From positions 668,875,852 to 668,939,851 of the forward strand of contig NC_081412.1 in assembly GCF_030272615.1 (NCBI RefSeq): a DNA stretch of 64,000 nt. Reading direction: 5' to 3'. The position numbers and the translations under genes are program-made. The DNA is from Cryptomeria japonica. Taxonomy: Eukaryota > Streptophyta > Pinopsida > Cupressales > Cupressaceae. Below the pieces are notes generated by a model that did not search any database, had not been told where the DNA came from, and saw only the letters and a program-made list of their open reading frames with translations. This document shows positions 1 to 12,284 of the stretch, in pieces (the stretch's first letter is position 1; every line of letters begins with the position of its first letter).

Positions 1-99
1 ATCTTAAATTTGCAATTGTTTCTGATTGAATTTCCCTTGAGAGCACATGATCTACCTTCAAGCAGTTAGGCTCTATAGAAGGAATCCGCTCTGATACCA
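1..99 (-). mobile_element. Leader and primer-binding site of a minus-strand LTR element (body outside window)
   Basis: Read on the minus strand, positions 99-88 spell TGGTATCAGAGC, the sequence complementary to the 3' end of plant initiator-Met tRNA and a common primer-binding site of plant LTR elements. It abuts an LTR end (minus strand ...AATCAACA) at position 100. The rest of 1-87 would be untranslated leader; no gag is reached before the window edge. The element therefore continues to the left. Confidence 0.6.
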
Positions 100-407
100 T
101 GTTGATTTTAAGGTAGTGCTCATTAACCACAGGAAAATATCAAATCTGTTGGCTTCCCAACCATAGACGATAAGCTCTTATCGTCACCCCTGAGCTCGCT
201 ACATAAATTTCTCACCATCAATTGATCTGCTTGTACATGAATTCGATTTGCCTGATTATTATCAAACTTGCTGTCTCATCTCTGTTCCAAAGAGGGAAGA
301 CCGTGTCCATATATATCCGTCGAAAGGAGATATCCAAGAGTCATCTCTCATCAAGGAGGCACGACCTTCATGAAGCAGCGCATGCCTTCAAATGAGGGGT
401 GGCAGAC
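100..407 (-). mobile_element. 5' LTR of the older element, part 1 (3' half of LTR)
   Basis: This is the promoter-distal part of the LTR whose end lies next to the primer-binding site at 88-99. It is interrupted after 407 by the Ty3/gypsy element at 408-8164 and appears to resume at 8170, giving an LTR of about 783 bp in all. The last five bases, cagac (403-407), are repeated at 8165-8169 as the target-site duplication of the younger insertion. Confidence 0.55.
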
Positions 408-1854
408 TGTAATATCCCTTGCCCAAACTGACTGATTTTGGTTCAAGGAATATTGTCAAACACTTTGTATGCTGTCTTTCTCTATTTTGATTTTTGTATT
501 TCAGGTTGTTTGATACACTTTGAAAGTTGCCAAGAAATTTAGGAAGTTCGCCAATGATGTTGACAATACCTCTTACAATGAACTAGTATGCGAGTGCAGT
601 TCTTTTTGGTATTTTTAATGCATATACATGAAAACTAGATATGGAATGCATACCTACAGCCAACTGACATTTCGACAAACAACTGGCATGCAACTATTAT
701 GCTGATCATATATGCTATTAAAAGGACATTTCGTCAAACAAATGGTATGCAACATATATCTTCTTTATTGAATTCATTCCTGAGTACAATGCTGCTATGG
801 ATTTGCCAAGACTAATTGGCTTACAAAAAGACTACAGCAATGCCAAATCTGATTCTAAGTTATCACTTACAACAGCAAAATTATATGCCTAAGATTTCAA
901 TACTAGCTACTAATAGTTGCAAGAGGAACCTGATAATAGTGATGCTCGATGATGGAGATGAAAGTTGCAATCGGAATCAAGCACAAATACTGTAGCGCGG
1001 CACTGTTCACGCGGCACTGTTCACGGGTACTGTTCATGCACACTGTTCATGCATACTGTAGCAGCAAGAACAAACTTTTAAAAGAACGATTACTAATGGC
1101 TGCCAATGAATCTTCAGGTCTGCACTCGATAGTCCTCAATATTCTTCAAATCCTTTCTGTTATTCCTTTACTTTAAGCACAAATAGAACTCTAGAGTGAA
1201 GCTCTCTTGAAATGCCAAATTCAGTGGATATTTCACCACCTCAAATGGTTGCAACACTGAAGAATTGACGTTCTCCAATGGCTAACTGAAATCAGAAACC
1301 CTTGGCTTCTTCTCCCAATTTCATATCAAATGCAATTGACAATAATCCGATAATAAGAAAGAACCTCTCATGTTAATTTATTCTTCCCTTGTAGGAGCTC
1401 ACTTACTTTTCTTCCCAATGTGGGATAAAAGATTTTCTTATATTTGCACCTTATAATATTAAAGTGACTTTACTATTAAAAGTTACTTTATAACTTTATA
1501 ATAACATTAAAATATTTAAATAAATCACTTAAGTCACTTAAACTTTAATATCTCTTGAAATACTTGTCAGATTGCTATGCCGTCTGAAATAGGAATCTCT
1601 CCTCATAATTCCCCATGTGACCAAACACACTTTCTAAAAACAGAAAGGGTCCATCTCTATTACCCCTGACTTACTATACATAGTAAGTATGGCAAATGGA
1701 GTCCAAATGATATCGAACAAAGGCCAATTCCCTAAATGTTGGAGAAGAATCAATCCTCAGAGGACCCTCTAAGCATCCACATTAGCCTACGAGGGTCCAA
1801 TTATAGGCTAATCATTGGCTAGCATGATGTCACTAGCTAGAAGGGGACACCACA
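408..1854 (-). repeat. 3' LTR of the chromovirus
   Basis: 1,447 bp, nearly identical to 6706-8164. In sense orientation it begins TGTGGTGTCCCC and ends with ...TACA. It is 12 bp shorter than its partner mainly because of a different copy number of a short repeat around 988-1062. The integrase reading frame runs about 20 nt into it (stop at 1833). Just outside, 1856-1870 read on the minus strand is a purine-rich AGGAAGGGCAGAC that suits the polypurine tract. Confidence 0.93.
988..1062 (-). repeat. Short tandem repeat in the LTR (cactgttcayg units)
   Basis: Imperfect 11-12-bp units containing cactgttca are repeated here and again at about 7286-7372 in the other LTR. The two LTRs differ in unit number and order, so the array has changed since insertion. 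Confidence 0.7.
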
Positions 1855-2672
1855 GTCTGCCCTTCCTGAAATTGCTTGTCCTCAAGCAATCTCAACTCTA
1901 GATGCTGTAAAATCTCCTCGCTCTCCCAAGTAGCATCCTCAACTGGCATATCCTTCCATTTCACCAAGTGCTCCCGGATGGTACGTCTCCTCAAGTTCCT
2001 TTCTCTGAAATCAATGATAGCCTCCGGTATCAAAACAAGTTTTCCCTCATCATCCAGGGGTGGTAGTACTATAGAAGGCACAATATGATGTCCTAGCGCC
2101 TTCTTGAGGCATGACACATGAAAAATGTTGTGCACCTTGCTCTCCGCCGGCAAATCTAACTCATAAGCCACCTCTCCCACTTTCTTGATAATCCTAAATG
2201 GACCATAGTATCGTGGCTTAAGTTTCTCGGCACCACTCTTCTTGAGAGTGGATTGACAGTAAGGCTGCAACATAAGATACACCATATCTCCAACCTCAAA
2301 AGTCCGCTCAGTCCTCTTCTGATCTGCATACTGCTTCTGCTGATTCTGTGCCTTAGTTATATTATCCTTGAGAGTCTTAACAATGTCTTGACTCTCCTGT
2401 AACAAATCACCTGCACTGGGCACTCTACTGTCACTCAAAAGCAAATCCATAAAATTGGGTGCCTCATACCCATACAGGGCCATAAAGGGTGACATCTGAA
2501 TAGACATGTGATAAGTGGTATTGTAGCAATACTCACAGAGATAAATCCACTTTACCCATGCCTTCTGTTGCCCTGCTATATAATTTCTAAGATGTCCCTC
2601 CACCCATTTGTTCACTATCTCCGTTTGACCATCTGTCTGAGGGTGGTAGCTAGTACTCGGAGTGAGCTCTGT
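1833..2672 (-). pseudogene. pol: Chromovirus integrase C-terminal part and chromodomain (shifted frame)
   Basis: This frame contains the end of the integrase catalytic core (HPQTDGQTEIVNKW, with the third catalytic acid in the E of TEIVN), the GPFRI-type integrase C-terminal domain, and a chromodomain near the end (HLVKWKDMPVEDATWE). It is one base out of frame with the preceding pol segment; the shift lies at about 2665-2675, where the two frames overlap around the FRLC motif. The first ATG is at 2615, but the natural product is a polyprotein, so no separate start is expected. The stop codon is inside the 3' LTR. Confidence 0.9.
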
Positions 2673-3867
2673 CGCACAACCTGAATAGCTCCCGCCAAAA
2701 GTGACTCATAAACCTGTTGTCCCTGTCACTCACAATGCTTCGAGGTAAGCCATGTAATCTGAATATCTCCTTGAAGAACAACTCTGCCACCTGTGTAGCA
2801 TTGTATGTAGCAGTGATCGGAAAAAAGTGTGCAAACTTCGTAAGGCGATCCACAACCACATATATGCAGTCCCTGCCTTGGGCTCTAGGCAGTCCTGTGA
2901 TGAAGTCCATAGACAAACACTCCCACTTCCTATCAGGAATCGGAAGTGGCTGAAGTAAACCAGTTGGATAGGAGTGTTCTTGCTTATTCTGCTGGCAGGT
3001 GGGACACTCCCTAACATACTGAAGTACCTCTGCTTTGAGCCCTTTCCATGTGAAGCGCTCTCTAATCTGCCGGTATGTCTTGTAGAAACCAAGATGTCCT
3101 GCCATAGGTGAATCATGAAAAGATTTCAGAACCATCCTCCTCACTGCTGATCCTGGAACCAAAAATATTCGCCCTTTGTAAATGATGAGCTCATTCACAA
3201 GCGTGTATCTGCTGTCCTGAATATTCCCATCTATGAATCCAACTGCCCAAGTATCCTTTGCATACTCTGCAAGGATCAAGTGTCTCCAATCCTCTGATAT
3301 GTCTGTCAATAAGCTCAAATGGGGCCTACGTGATAAGGCATCAGCAACTACATTCTGTGTCCCCTTAAAATATGTAATGTCAAAGTCATAGGACTGTAAC
3401 TTGCTCACCCACTTCTGCTGCCTATCATTGAGATCTCGCTGCCCCAAAAAGTATTTTAGGCTATTATGGTCGGTTTTGATACAAAATTTGCTACCTACCA
3501 AATATTGCCTGAATTTAGCCAAAGCATGCATAATGGCTAACATCTCCTTATCATATATGCTGAAGCTCCGCTCTGGCCCTCTCAATTTCCTGCTCTCATA
3601 AGCAATAGGGTGCTTCTCCTGCATAAGCACCGCTCCAATGCCCTCTCCGGAAGCATCACAGTGTAGCTCAAAAGGTTTGCTGAAATCTGGTAATGCTAAC
3701 ACTGGACAAGAAGTCATCAACTCCTTAAATTTCTCAAAACACTCCTGTGCCTCAGGAGTCCACAAGAAAGCTCCCTTTCTCATCAAATCTGTCAAGGGTG
3801 CTGCATGCCTAGAATATCCATCCACAAACCTCCTGTAGAAACCACATAATCCCAGAAAGCCCCTCAA
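2650..3867 (-). pseudogene. pol: Chromovirus pol: RT connection, RNase H and integrase core
   Basis: This continues the frame of the upstream ORF after an in-frame TAG at 3868-3870. In order it holds the end of the RT (RGFLGLCGFYRRFV), RNase H (LHCDASGEGIGAVL, then YDKEMLAI and TDHNSLKYF), the integrase HHCC zinc domain (HDSPMAGHLG ... CPTC) and the first two catalytic aspartates (SMDFITGLP and IVSDRDNRF). The frame ends in a short nonsense tail at 2650 after the frameshift near 2670. There is no ATG of its own at its start. Read as one gene it is inactivated twice. Confidence 0.92.
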
Positions 3868-6657
3868 CTATGTAAGGTTCACCGGTGAAGACCACTCCAC
3901 AATGGCACGAATCTTTTCAGGATCCATGTGTACGCCCTCTGCACTGATGATGTGACCCAAGTACAACAACTCTGTCATGCCCAAATCACACTTCGACTCC
4001 TTTGCATACAAGGACTCTCTGCTCAATATATCCAACACCGTGTCAAGGTGAACCAAGTGCTCCTCCCAAGATCTACTGTACAACAAGATATCATCGAAGA
4101 AGACAAGTACAAATTTCCTCAACTGAGGATGGAAAACCCGATTCATTGTTGCCTGAAAGGTAGCAGGTGCGTTAGTTAGCCCAAATGGCATAACTACAAA
4201 CTCAAAATGGCCACAATGACATCTAAAGGCTGTCTTCTCAATGTCCTGCTCTCTAACTTTGATCTGGTGATAACCTGATCTCAAATCTATCTTTGAGAAG
4301 AAGCAAGCTCCATGAAGCTCATCTATCAACTCATCGATCCTAGGAATGGGGTACCTGTTTTTAATTGTCTTCCTATTAAGCACCCTGTAATCAATGCACA
4401 TCCTCAATGTCCCATCCTTCTTCTTCACTAAGACCACTGAAGAAGCGAAAGGAGACTTACTTGGTCTGATGTGGCCCATAGCAAGTAGCTCCTTTACGGT
4501 TTTCTCAATTTCATCCTTCAACCTCTTCAGATGCCTATAAGGTGTAATCATGATGGGTTTAGCCCCCTCCTCTAACTCAATGATGTGCTCAATACCCCTG
4601 TCTGGTGGTCTACCTGGTGGAATGTCACTGAACACCTTAGAGTGTTTAACTCTAAGCTCCTGAATATCAGGAGGATATTCAATCTTCTGCTGTCCCTCCT
4701 GTGATGGCATCAACATGCACTCTGCTGCCCTCTCTACCTGATCATGTCGAATCAATCTAGCCATCCTCCAGAAAGAAACCATCCCGAGATCACTGTCCCT
4801 GATTGCCTTAAGAATATGTGTCTTCCCATTCACTTTAAACCTCATCTCCATCTCCTTGAGGTTAAGAGTGAACTCTCCAATATCATGCAACCAACTCATC
4901 CCAAGGACTATATCTATATCTCCCATAGGCACAACATAGAAATCTGCCTTAAAGTCATAATTATTAACTTTCAATGGGAGTCCAGTGATCTTACGATCAC
5001 ATTTGAGGATATAGCCATCAACTACCCTCACTCTAATTCCCCCAAACTCCTCTGTTTGTATGCCACACTTCACCACCATCCTAGCATCAATGAAATTATG
5101 AGTGGCACCTGTATCAACCAAAGTTATAACTCGCTGTCCAGCAAGCACTCCTCTCATCCGGAATGACCCTTCCTGCCTAATACTAGTGCGACGAGCTTCC
5201 CTAAGTTGCCCATCTCCTTCCCCATCCTTGGACTCCATTTTAGACAAGTTTTCAGCCTTGTCTTCCTCTTTTTCACCATCTATTTCCTCTATATCAGACT
5301 GCTGGTCTGAATTATCTGATTCTGATTCCTCATAGTATGCCCACATAACTCTGTTAGCTTTGCCCTTTGGTCTAAGAGGACAATCATGGTTTGCATCATA
5401 GGGTCCCTTACAGTAGAAACATAATTTTTTCTTCCTCAAATCATTTAATGTTTCCCTGTCAAAAGGTGTTGGAGTTTTATCTTTAGAATCATTTTTAAAA
5501 TCAGTCCTCTCTGGTTTTTTATAAAATGGTTTATTATCCTTACTAGAAGATGCTCCTTTGGACTGAAATTTGTTTGTTGGGACTGCATGTTCCATACTTC
5601 TTGCCTTTTTCATAGCTTCCTGTAAAGAAATAGGATCAAATGCCTTTATCCAACCTCTCAGTGGTTCGGATAGGCCCTCAATGAAAAGAACTATCAATCT
5701 ACGCTCTGAAATGTTTGGCACCATGACTGCCAACCGCTGAAATTCACCAATGAAATACTCCAAGTTCCCTGTTTGTTTTAGCTGTGCTAAGTCCCGGAAG
5801 TAAACCTCTGGATCTTTCTTGTCAAATCTTTCAACCAACCTATCCACGAAGTCCTGGTACTCTGTCACCTGATTATGCTGAAGTGTTACCATACCATGGT
5901 ACCACCAATCATGTGCTACTCCCTCCAAATGCAAAGTGGCGTATTTGATAGCTTCAATCTCTGTCATTGGCCTCAGTGCCAAAAATGTGTCAAGCTTATG
6001 AATCCAAGCTTGAGCTGTCATCTTACCACTCCCATCAAATGTAGGCATAGTAAGCTTGCCTGTAACCCTATTCAGCTCACTATTTTGACCTCTAGGCCTC
6101 CTATCCTGTCTGAGTGACCTGTAATGCTCTCTCCTCTGATTAACAAACCTCTCGAATGTCATCCTCTCTCGCACCTGTGGAGTTAATAAATCCCATTCGT
6201 CATTCGTAGCCATGAGGATATCTGCAAACATCTCCTCTTCTGGTTCTCCTGTAGGTGCTACCTCAGGCTCATCTCTAATGAAGGTAGGACGTGTAGGCCT
6301 GTTTGCTGTCCTGGAATGAGTCCCATGAGCTCTAGTTGACCCCACTGCACTCCTGTTATCCCCTTGCTCCTGATTCTGTCTGTCTTGTGGGTTCATGCGC
6401 TCAATCATGGTGGTGAGTGCCTGCAAGGCCTGAGCCATCTGCTGCTGTCCTGTAGCCATTGCTCTGAAAAATTGTCCTGTAGCCATTGCTCTGAAAAATT
6501 CCCTTGTCTCTTGATCATCATTATTCCTGTGGCCTCTGGGTGGGCTATTTGATTGCCTCTCACCCATGGCGTCTGGTAGCCTGTCTACCTGTTCTCCTTC
6601 CAACAGTGCCCTTCTGCGTGTGTAATACCTGTGAGAACCAACTTCTTTCTGCTGCAT
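3868..6657 (-). pseudogene. gag-pol: Chromovirus gag, protease and reverse transcriptase
   Basis: This is the N-terminal part of the polyprotein. The frame is open from 6744, but those first 29 codons lie over the LTR end and primer-binding site, so the Met at 6657 is a more likely start. Domains in order: a gag capsid region ([11 protein letters not shown] ... [21 protein letters not shown]), a variant zinc knuckle ([14 protein letters not shown]), a protease active site ([12 protein letters not shown]) and reverse transcriptase ([47 protein letters not shown], and the catalytic FFDDILLYS). Near the gag N-terminus nine residues (FFRAMATGQ) are perfectly duplicated by a 27-bp repeat. It ends at an in-frame TAG (3868-3870) just after the RT thumb. 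Confidence 0.93.
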
Positions 6658-6692
6658 GTAAATTTCGTAACCCTCAGGATGGTAGGAAATTA

Positions 6693-6704
6693 GCTCTGAT
6701 ACCA
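6693..6704 (-). other. Primer-binding site (initiator Met tRNA type)
   Basis: The minus strand reads TGGTATCAGAGC one base inside the 5' LTR end (6706). This matches the 3' end of plant initiator-Met tRNA in complement. Confidence 0.85.
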
Positions 6705-6705
6705 C

Positions 6706-8164
6706 TGTAGTATCCCTTGCCCAAACTGATTGATTTTGGCTCAAGGAATATTGTCAAACACTTTGTATGCTGTTTTTCTCTATTCTGATTTTTGTATTTC
6801 AGATTGTTTGATACACTTTGAAAGTTGCCAAGAAATTTAGGAAGTTCGCCAATGATGTTGACAATACCTCTTACAATGAACTAGTATGCGAGTGCAGTTC
6901 TTTTTGGTATTTTTAATGCATATACATGAAAACTAGATATGGAATGCATACCTACAGCCAACTGACATTTCGACAAACAACTGGCATGCAACTATTATGC
7001 TGATCATATATGCTATTAAAAGGACATTTCGTCAAACAAATGGTATGCAACATATATCTTCTTTATTGAATTCATTCCTGAGTACAATGCTGCTATGGAT
7101 TTGCCAAGACTAATTGGCTTACAAAAAGACTACAGCAATGCCAAATCTGATTCTAAGTTATCACTTACAACAGCAAAATTATATGCCTAAGATTTCAATA
7201 CTAGCTACTAATAGTTGCAAGAGGAACCTGATAATAGTGATGCTCGATGATGGAGATGAAAGTTGCAATCGGAATCAAGCACAAATACTGTAGCGCAGCA
7301 CTGTTCAGGCGCACTGTTCATGCGCACTGTTCACGGGTACTGTTCATGCACACTGTTCATGCATACGGTAGCAGCAAGAACAAACTTTTAAAAGAACGAT
7401 TACTAATGGCTGCTAATGAATCTTCAGGTCTGCACTTGATAGTCCTCAATATTCTTCAAACCCTTTCTGTTATTCCTTTACTTTAAGCACAAATAGAACT
7501 CCAGAGTGAAACTCTCCTGAAATGCCAAATTCAGTGGATATTTCACCACCTCAAATGGTTGCAACACTGAAGAATTGACGTTCTCCAATGGCTAACTGAA
7601 ATCAGAAACCCTTGGCTTCTTCTCCCAATTTCATATCAAATGCAATTGACAATAATCCGATAATAAGAAAGAACCTCTCATGTTAATTTATTCTTCCCTT
7701 GTAGGAGCTCACTTACTTTTCTTCCCAATGTGGGATAAAAGATTTTCTTATATTTGCACCTTATAATATTAAAGAGACTTTATTATTATAAGTTACTTTA
7801 TAACTTTATAATAACATTAAAATATTTAAATAAATCACTTAAGTCACTTAAACTTTAATATCTCTTGAAATACTTGTCAGATTGCTATGCCGTCTGAAAT
7901 AGGAATCTCTCCTCATAATTCCCCATGTGACCAAACACACTTTCTAAAAACAGAAAGGGTCCATCTCTATTACCCCTGACTTACTATACATAGTAAGTAT
8001 GGCAAATGGAGTCCAAATGATATCGAACAAAGGCCAATTCCCTAAATGTTGGAGAAGAATCAATCCTCAGAAGACCCTCTAACCATCCACATTAGCCTAC
8101 GAGGGTCCAATTATAGGCTAATCATTGGCTAGCATGATGTCACTAGCTAGAAGGGGACATCACA
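6706..8164 (-). repeat. 5' LTR of the chromovirus
   Basis: 1,459 bp, the promoter LTR for the minus-strand transcript. Sense ends are TGTGATGTCCCC ... TACTACA. It differs from the 3' LTR by scattered substitutions and the short-repeat length change at 7286-7372, so the insertion is fairly recent compared with the decayed elements around it. Confidence 0.93.
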
Positions 8165-8169
8165 CAGAC

Positions 8170-8644
8170 TTTAACCAAAAGTCGGCCGTTTTGAAACAAA
8201 TCCGATAAGTCAAACTCGATAATGTATGTTTAATCATTAAACCTGATAATGCATATGTGACTTAATAAAGATATTAAAGGATTAATATAAGTTGATAGAT
8301 TCATCAAATGTGTAAGGCCAATAGGCTATTCATGCATTGAATCTTGCTGAGTTGGCTTGTAGGATTTCTACCGATGCTATATCATCAATAAAAATTAGAC
8401 ACTAAAAATAGTAATTGTCCAAACACCAAACTGGCCCAATCTGGGATGCACTAAAACTTACTATAAATGGTAAGTGCTAAAATGGCCATTGCTAAAAATA
8501 GTCTCGAACAAGTTGTCCGAAATCACTCCAGGAGGTATTGTTCATCTCCATTAATCCATCTGAACTCACTGGTGCACCAGAAAACCCACAAAAGCCAACA
8601 CCAACTACACTACGAGAGAACCTTGAAGAAATGGGGACATTACA
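8170..8644 (-). mobile_element. 5' LTR of the older element, part 2 (5' half of LTR)
   Basis: This is the continuation of the LTR interrupted by the chromovirus. On the minus strand it starts at 8644 as TGTAATGTCCCC, a typical plant Ty3-type LTR start, and joins conceptually to 407 across the target duplication. No reading frame in it looks real. The boundary at 8644 is inferred from the TG start alone, because the other LTR of this element is outside the window. Confidence 0.5.
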
Positions 8645-10311
8645 TAGCAATGCCCTACATTCTCTTCCATGACTTATCCATTAATTGTTGTAATAACTTG
8701 AACAATTATTTTAATAAAATACTTTTGATTTAATTATGTTTAACCCTAACTAATGATAACTCATATTTATTCATTGATTTGCATTCATTGATACGCCAAA
8801 TTACACTAAAACTAAACTCATGGTTTTAACTAGAAAATTTTGGATTCAAGTGTTTAACCAAATTGGCCAAGGGCTTCGATTTTCTTAATGTTAACACAAC
8901 AATATTAATAACCTTTAGGACCCATGAGCCAACTCTTAGAGAAAAAACCTTTGGATCTTTCTTATTAAAATAAGTTAGAAATACATTCGAGGACACTACA
9001 ACATCTACAGATTTGATAGCATAAACTATTATGCTTAAACGTACATACCTAGTAGATTTTGTAACCGAATGCAGCGTATTTAACATTTGACTTGAATCTA
9101 ACATAGATCTAGAAATTTTCTTCATGTTTACATAATAGCATTACAATCAAGAATATAAATCAGACTCATAAAGATGCAAGATAAATAAGAGAGAATTCTC
9201 TATAATAGCTGTTTTGAAATACATTACAATATTGCAACGACAACTATAACAAACTGATAAATATGGTGCTTGCTCCCACAATAACTGGAATGTTGTGCAA
9301 TTCAATATAGCTAAAGATCTGTGACCTTGAAGATCACGTACAACCTTTGAGAGATTGTCTTGTCAAGTAAAAGGGTTTCCATTCTCATGCTTGGGTGACC
9401 AAAGGGTTTTTGTCCTTTGTTCTTTGCAAATTTGAGGGTTTTTGTCTTCCAATTTGAATTTTCAAACACTAGTCTGCAAAACAATGTCAACTGGGATTCC
9501 AACTTGGAGAATGATTAGTAATCTAGAACAATGAAATATCCTGAAATATATCTCCTTTGGTGTAATTGAATGGCCTGGGGAAGAGATTCATCACTATCAG
9601 CCCTTAATTTCATTACTATTAGTGGCGCCCTTTGATCTTTGTGTAGGGTAGAGAAGACCTTGCAGAAACCTTTGAAGTGGTGACAAAACTCAATCACCAT
9701 TTTAATAAAACATGGTCGTTGTCATCCTTCAAGTTGTATGATCATGTGAATCTACACCCCTGTTAAGATTAAACAATGTTTCTAGCCAAGAAACCCTTTA
9801 GGAGTTGTGTAGTCAACTTTGGCATTGATGGTGGCTCAAAGCTGTGTTGGGAGGTAGATGAGGTGAACATTATAAATAGGTATTAATGTTGGAGTTTGAG
9901 GGTTAAGGATATTGCATGATGCATACCATAGGTTGAGAGTTGTGTAGGCATTTCGGTAGGTAGAAGTTTGAAACTTTGATAATGGGAAGGTTGAGAGTAA
10001 TGTTTGGCAGAAAGGTATATTGTGATGGAAAAGTATGAAACTTTGATAGGAATGGAGGAGAAATGGGGTTGAGCAAAAAGGCACGCTAATATGGTAAAGT
10101 TTGGAAGTTCGGTGGGAACCAAGGAGAAGTTGGACTTTAGACAAAAAGACATGTTGGTACAATGAACTTCAAAAAGTTCGACAGGAACTAAGGAGAAGTC
10201 GAACTTAGACATAAAAGCATGCTGCGACAATAAACTTTGAAAGTCCAACAACTTATGGACACTTAGAAATATTACATAAAACACCCCACACTTAGAATAT
10301 TTGAGACCTTT
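8645..10311. other. Spacer without recognisable gene; degenerate ~65-bp repeats at 9950-10260
   Basis: I see no convincing gene. Between about 9950 and 10260 a motif of the form aagttcgrygggaacyaaggagaag recurs imperfectly, probably an old tandem repeat. The last five bases, ccttt (10307-10311), are the left copy of the target duplication of the next element. Confidence 0.5.
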
Positions 10312-10695
10312 TGTAATGTCCCTTTTATTGGATTACCTTGTAATTTTCCTTAAATTAACAAATCCAAAAGAAGCTAGGACCATAATATATTTAGAGGTGT
10401 AATCCTTTTGAATAAGATGAGATAAGTCTGCCTTGGAAATCTGCAACCAAGTTAGATAATGATGTAGATATAATTCATAGAATATTTCCATTTCTAGAGC
10501 CAAGGGATATACATACTTATTTCACATAACAAATCTAAATGATTATATGGGGGTTCAACCATAATGAGGGTAGAGTTGGGTGACATGATAAGGTGCCCCA
10601 AACATCCCCTACCATAGGCCCAAGGGTGGAAACTTTGTCTCACTTGGCCTCATGTGGTCCTTAACCATTCTCATGAGGTGTACCTAGTGGGGTTT
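10312..10695 (+). mobile_element. Inverted-LTR element, left arm (interrupted)
   Basis: Starts TGTAATGTCCC and is the inverted counterpart of 23500-23885 (roughly 80% identical by eye). It is cut at 10695 by a nested insertion; ggttt (10691-10695) recurs at 22375-22379 and the element resumes at 22380. The whole element is flanked by ccttt (10307-10311 and 23886-23890). Without the nest it is about 1.9 kb. Confidence 0.8.
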
Positions 10696-11564
10696 TGTTG
10701 ATGTGTCTTTTGTACACGACCAGACACAAAATAAAATACCTAAAGGTACCTTATCCTCTCTTGAACAAAGTTTCCCGATTGCTGAAGATCTCGCTGAAGG
10801 ATCAATCGAAGTAACTCCAAGGTTCTGATATGTAGGTTCTCTAAGTGTGGATAAGCTCTTTGCGGTACGATGTGATTTTGCTGGAATCACAAGGGGACTT
10901 ACACTTGATGACCTGAGCGTCGGATTTGCTGGAATCACAAGTCCTATTTACTAACTGGAAGATAAAGAAATGGCAAAAGATACAGGGTTCAGGAAGTCTA
11001 CTCTAAGACCTAGAATGCGAGAAGATGGATGAATGACTAGGTGGAGTCCTACTGGGCTGGGTCTCACCATTAGGTTGAACAATTCAACACCAACTCAGTG
11101 CGATCTTTTATGGGATGTTTCAAATATGTCCAAATCGTACACCATCAGATACTGATCACCATTCAAGATAATGCGTGAACTACAGAGGTGTTATGACTCA
11201 GGATTAAGCTCGTTCTATGCCAGTTGACCACGCAAGGCGCTCTTACAGTCAGCAAAAGGCTAGTGGTTTGGACTAGGTGGATTCCATGCGAGTGCATTCA
11301 ATAACTTCTTTCATTCAACTTAATTATCTATCATCTAAAATGAAGATTCAACAAGAGACCATGCATATTGCAAAGAAACAACACACTTCACCATAACTTC
11401 AATGAAAATGGAGTTTATTTACAATCAATGGCAACAATTTCTTGCCTTGTCCTCCTAATCTACTCTAATTGCTATTCTATCAGTTGACTATTCACTATTT
11501 CTAACTATTCACCCACTATTAACTATTAACTAACTATTAACTTTTACAAATGAGGAGCCATGGC

Positions 11565-11573
11565 TTATATAGA
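11565..11573 (-). promoter_or_regulatory. TATA box of the minus-strand LTR-like unit
   Basis: The minus strand reads CTATATAAG here, about 870 bp before the unit's 3' end. The equivalent place in the plus-strand relative has CTATATATAC at 19341, which supports a shared LTR-type promoter. Confidence 0.5.
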
Positions 11574-12284
11574 GAAACCCTTTACAAATAGACGACTCTG
11601 ATTGACTTAGAACCAATGGCTAGGATTACAAGATAGAAACCCTAATTAGGGTTTGTTACAACAAACTTCCTTAGCCAATTAGAAAATTACATTTCAAGAG
11701 TGAGGACCAATAAGAAGCAGGGGTAGGTACCTCGAAGTTTGTGTCGTCCCTGATGAGTCAGGTACATTGAATCTGGACATGCTGAGGTGGACCAATCCGA
11801 CTGGAGTAGTGACTGGGCTGCCACCTTGTCTGATGTCTGTGTCTTGGTTGATCTCCTTTCTGTCTCAATTTGATGAATGATGTACCTCTTTTACTTCCAA
11901 GTGCTTGATGAGGCCTTCTTATCGTCAAGTCTTCCTTCTCCGATAGCATATCTCGCCCTGAAGTGCTGGCAAAGCCTTTCTTTGTCATCTTGTGGTAAAA
12001 TGAGGTCTTGAGGCTAACTTGAACCCCTTGAACACCCCTAGTCTTCCAACGCTTCAAAGCACCTTGAATCCTCCCTTTTGCCCATGGAACGTCCTTGATG
12101 ATGATGGACTGGAGGAGGTCGTCTTTGTCCTGGCTTGGTCTTCTTTCATCTGCAAAACAAACCAAAAGATGATTAAGGACATAATAAATTCATTCTAACA
12201 TAGCATTTTCTACCTTAAATCATCACCAAGAAGACATCAAAATGAAGTTTGCTCAAGATTCTCCCCAAGGATAGGCCCTATAAG

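Larger units (their letters stand above)
408..8164 (-). mobile_element. Full-length Ty3/gypsy chromovirus retrotransposon
   Basis: A complete LTR retrotransposon of 7,757 bp in minus orientation. It is bounded by two highly similar LTRs (408-1854 and 6706-8164) with TG...CA ends and flanked by a perfect 5-bp duplication, cagac (403-407 and 8165-8169). An iMet-type primer-binding site follows the 5' LTR, a purine-rich stretch precedes the 3' LTR, and the interior encodes gag, protease, reverse transcriptase, RNase H, integrase and a terminal chromodomain in the Ty3 order. The chromodomain puts it among plant chromoviruses. The coding region carries one in-frame stop and one frameshift, so this copy probably cannot move on its own. 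Confidence 0.95.

Noticed and set aside
4744-5166. 140-codon plus-strand frame
   Set aside because: Antisense shadow of the chromovirus gag-pol frame.
11758-12165. 135-codon minus-strand frame in the LTR-like unit
   Set aside because: No recognisable domain; it begins just after an acceptor-like site, so an exon cannot be excluded, but support is too weak.
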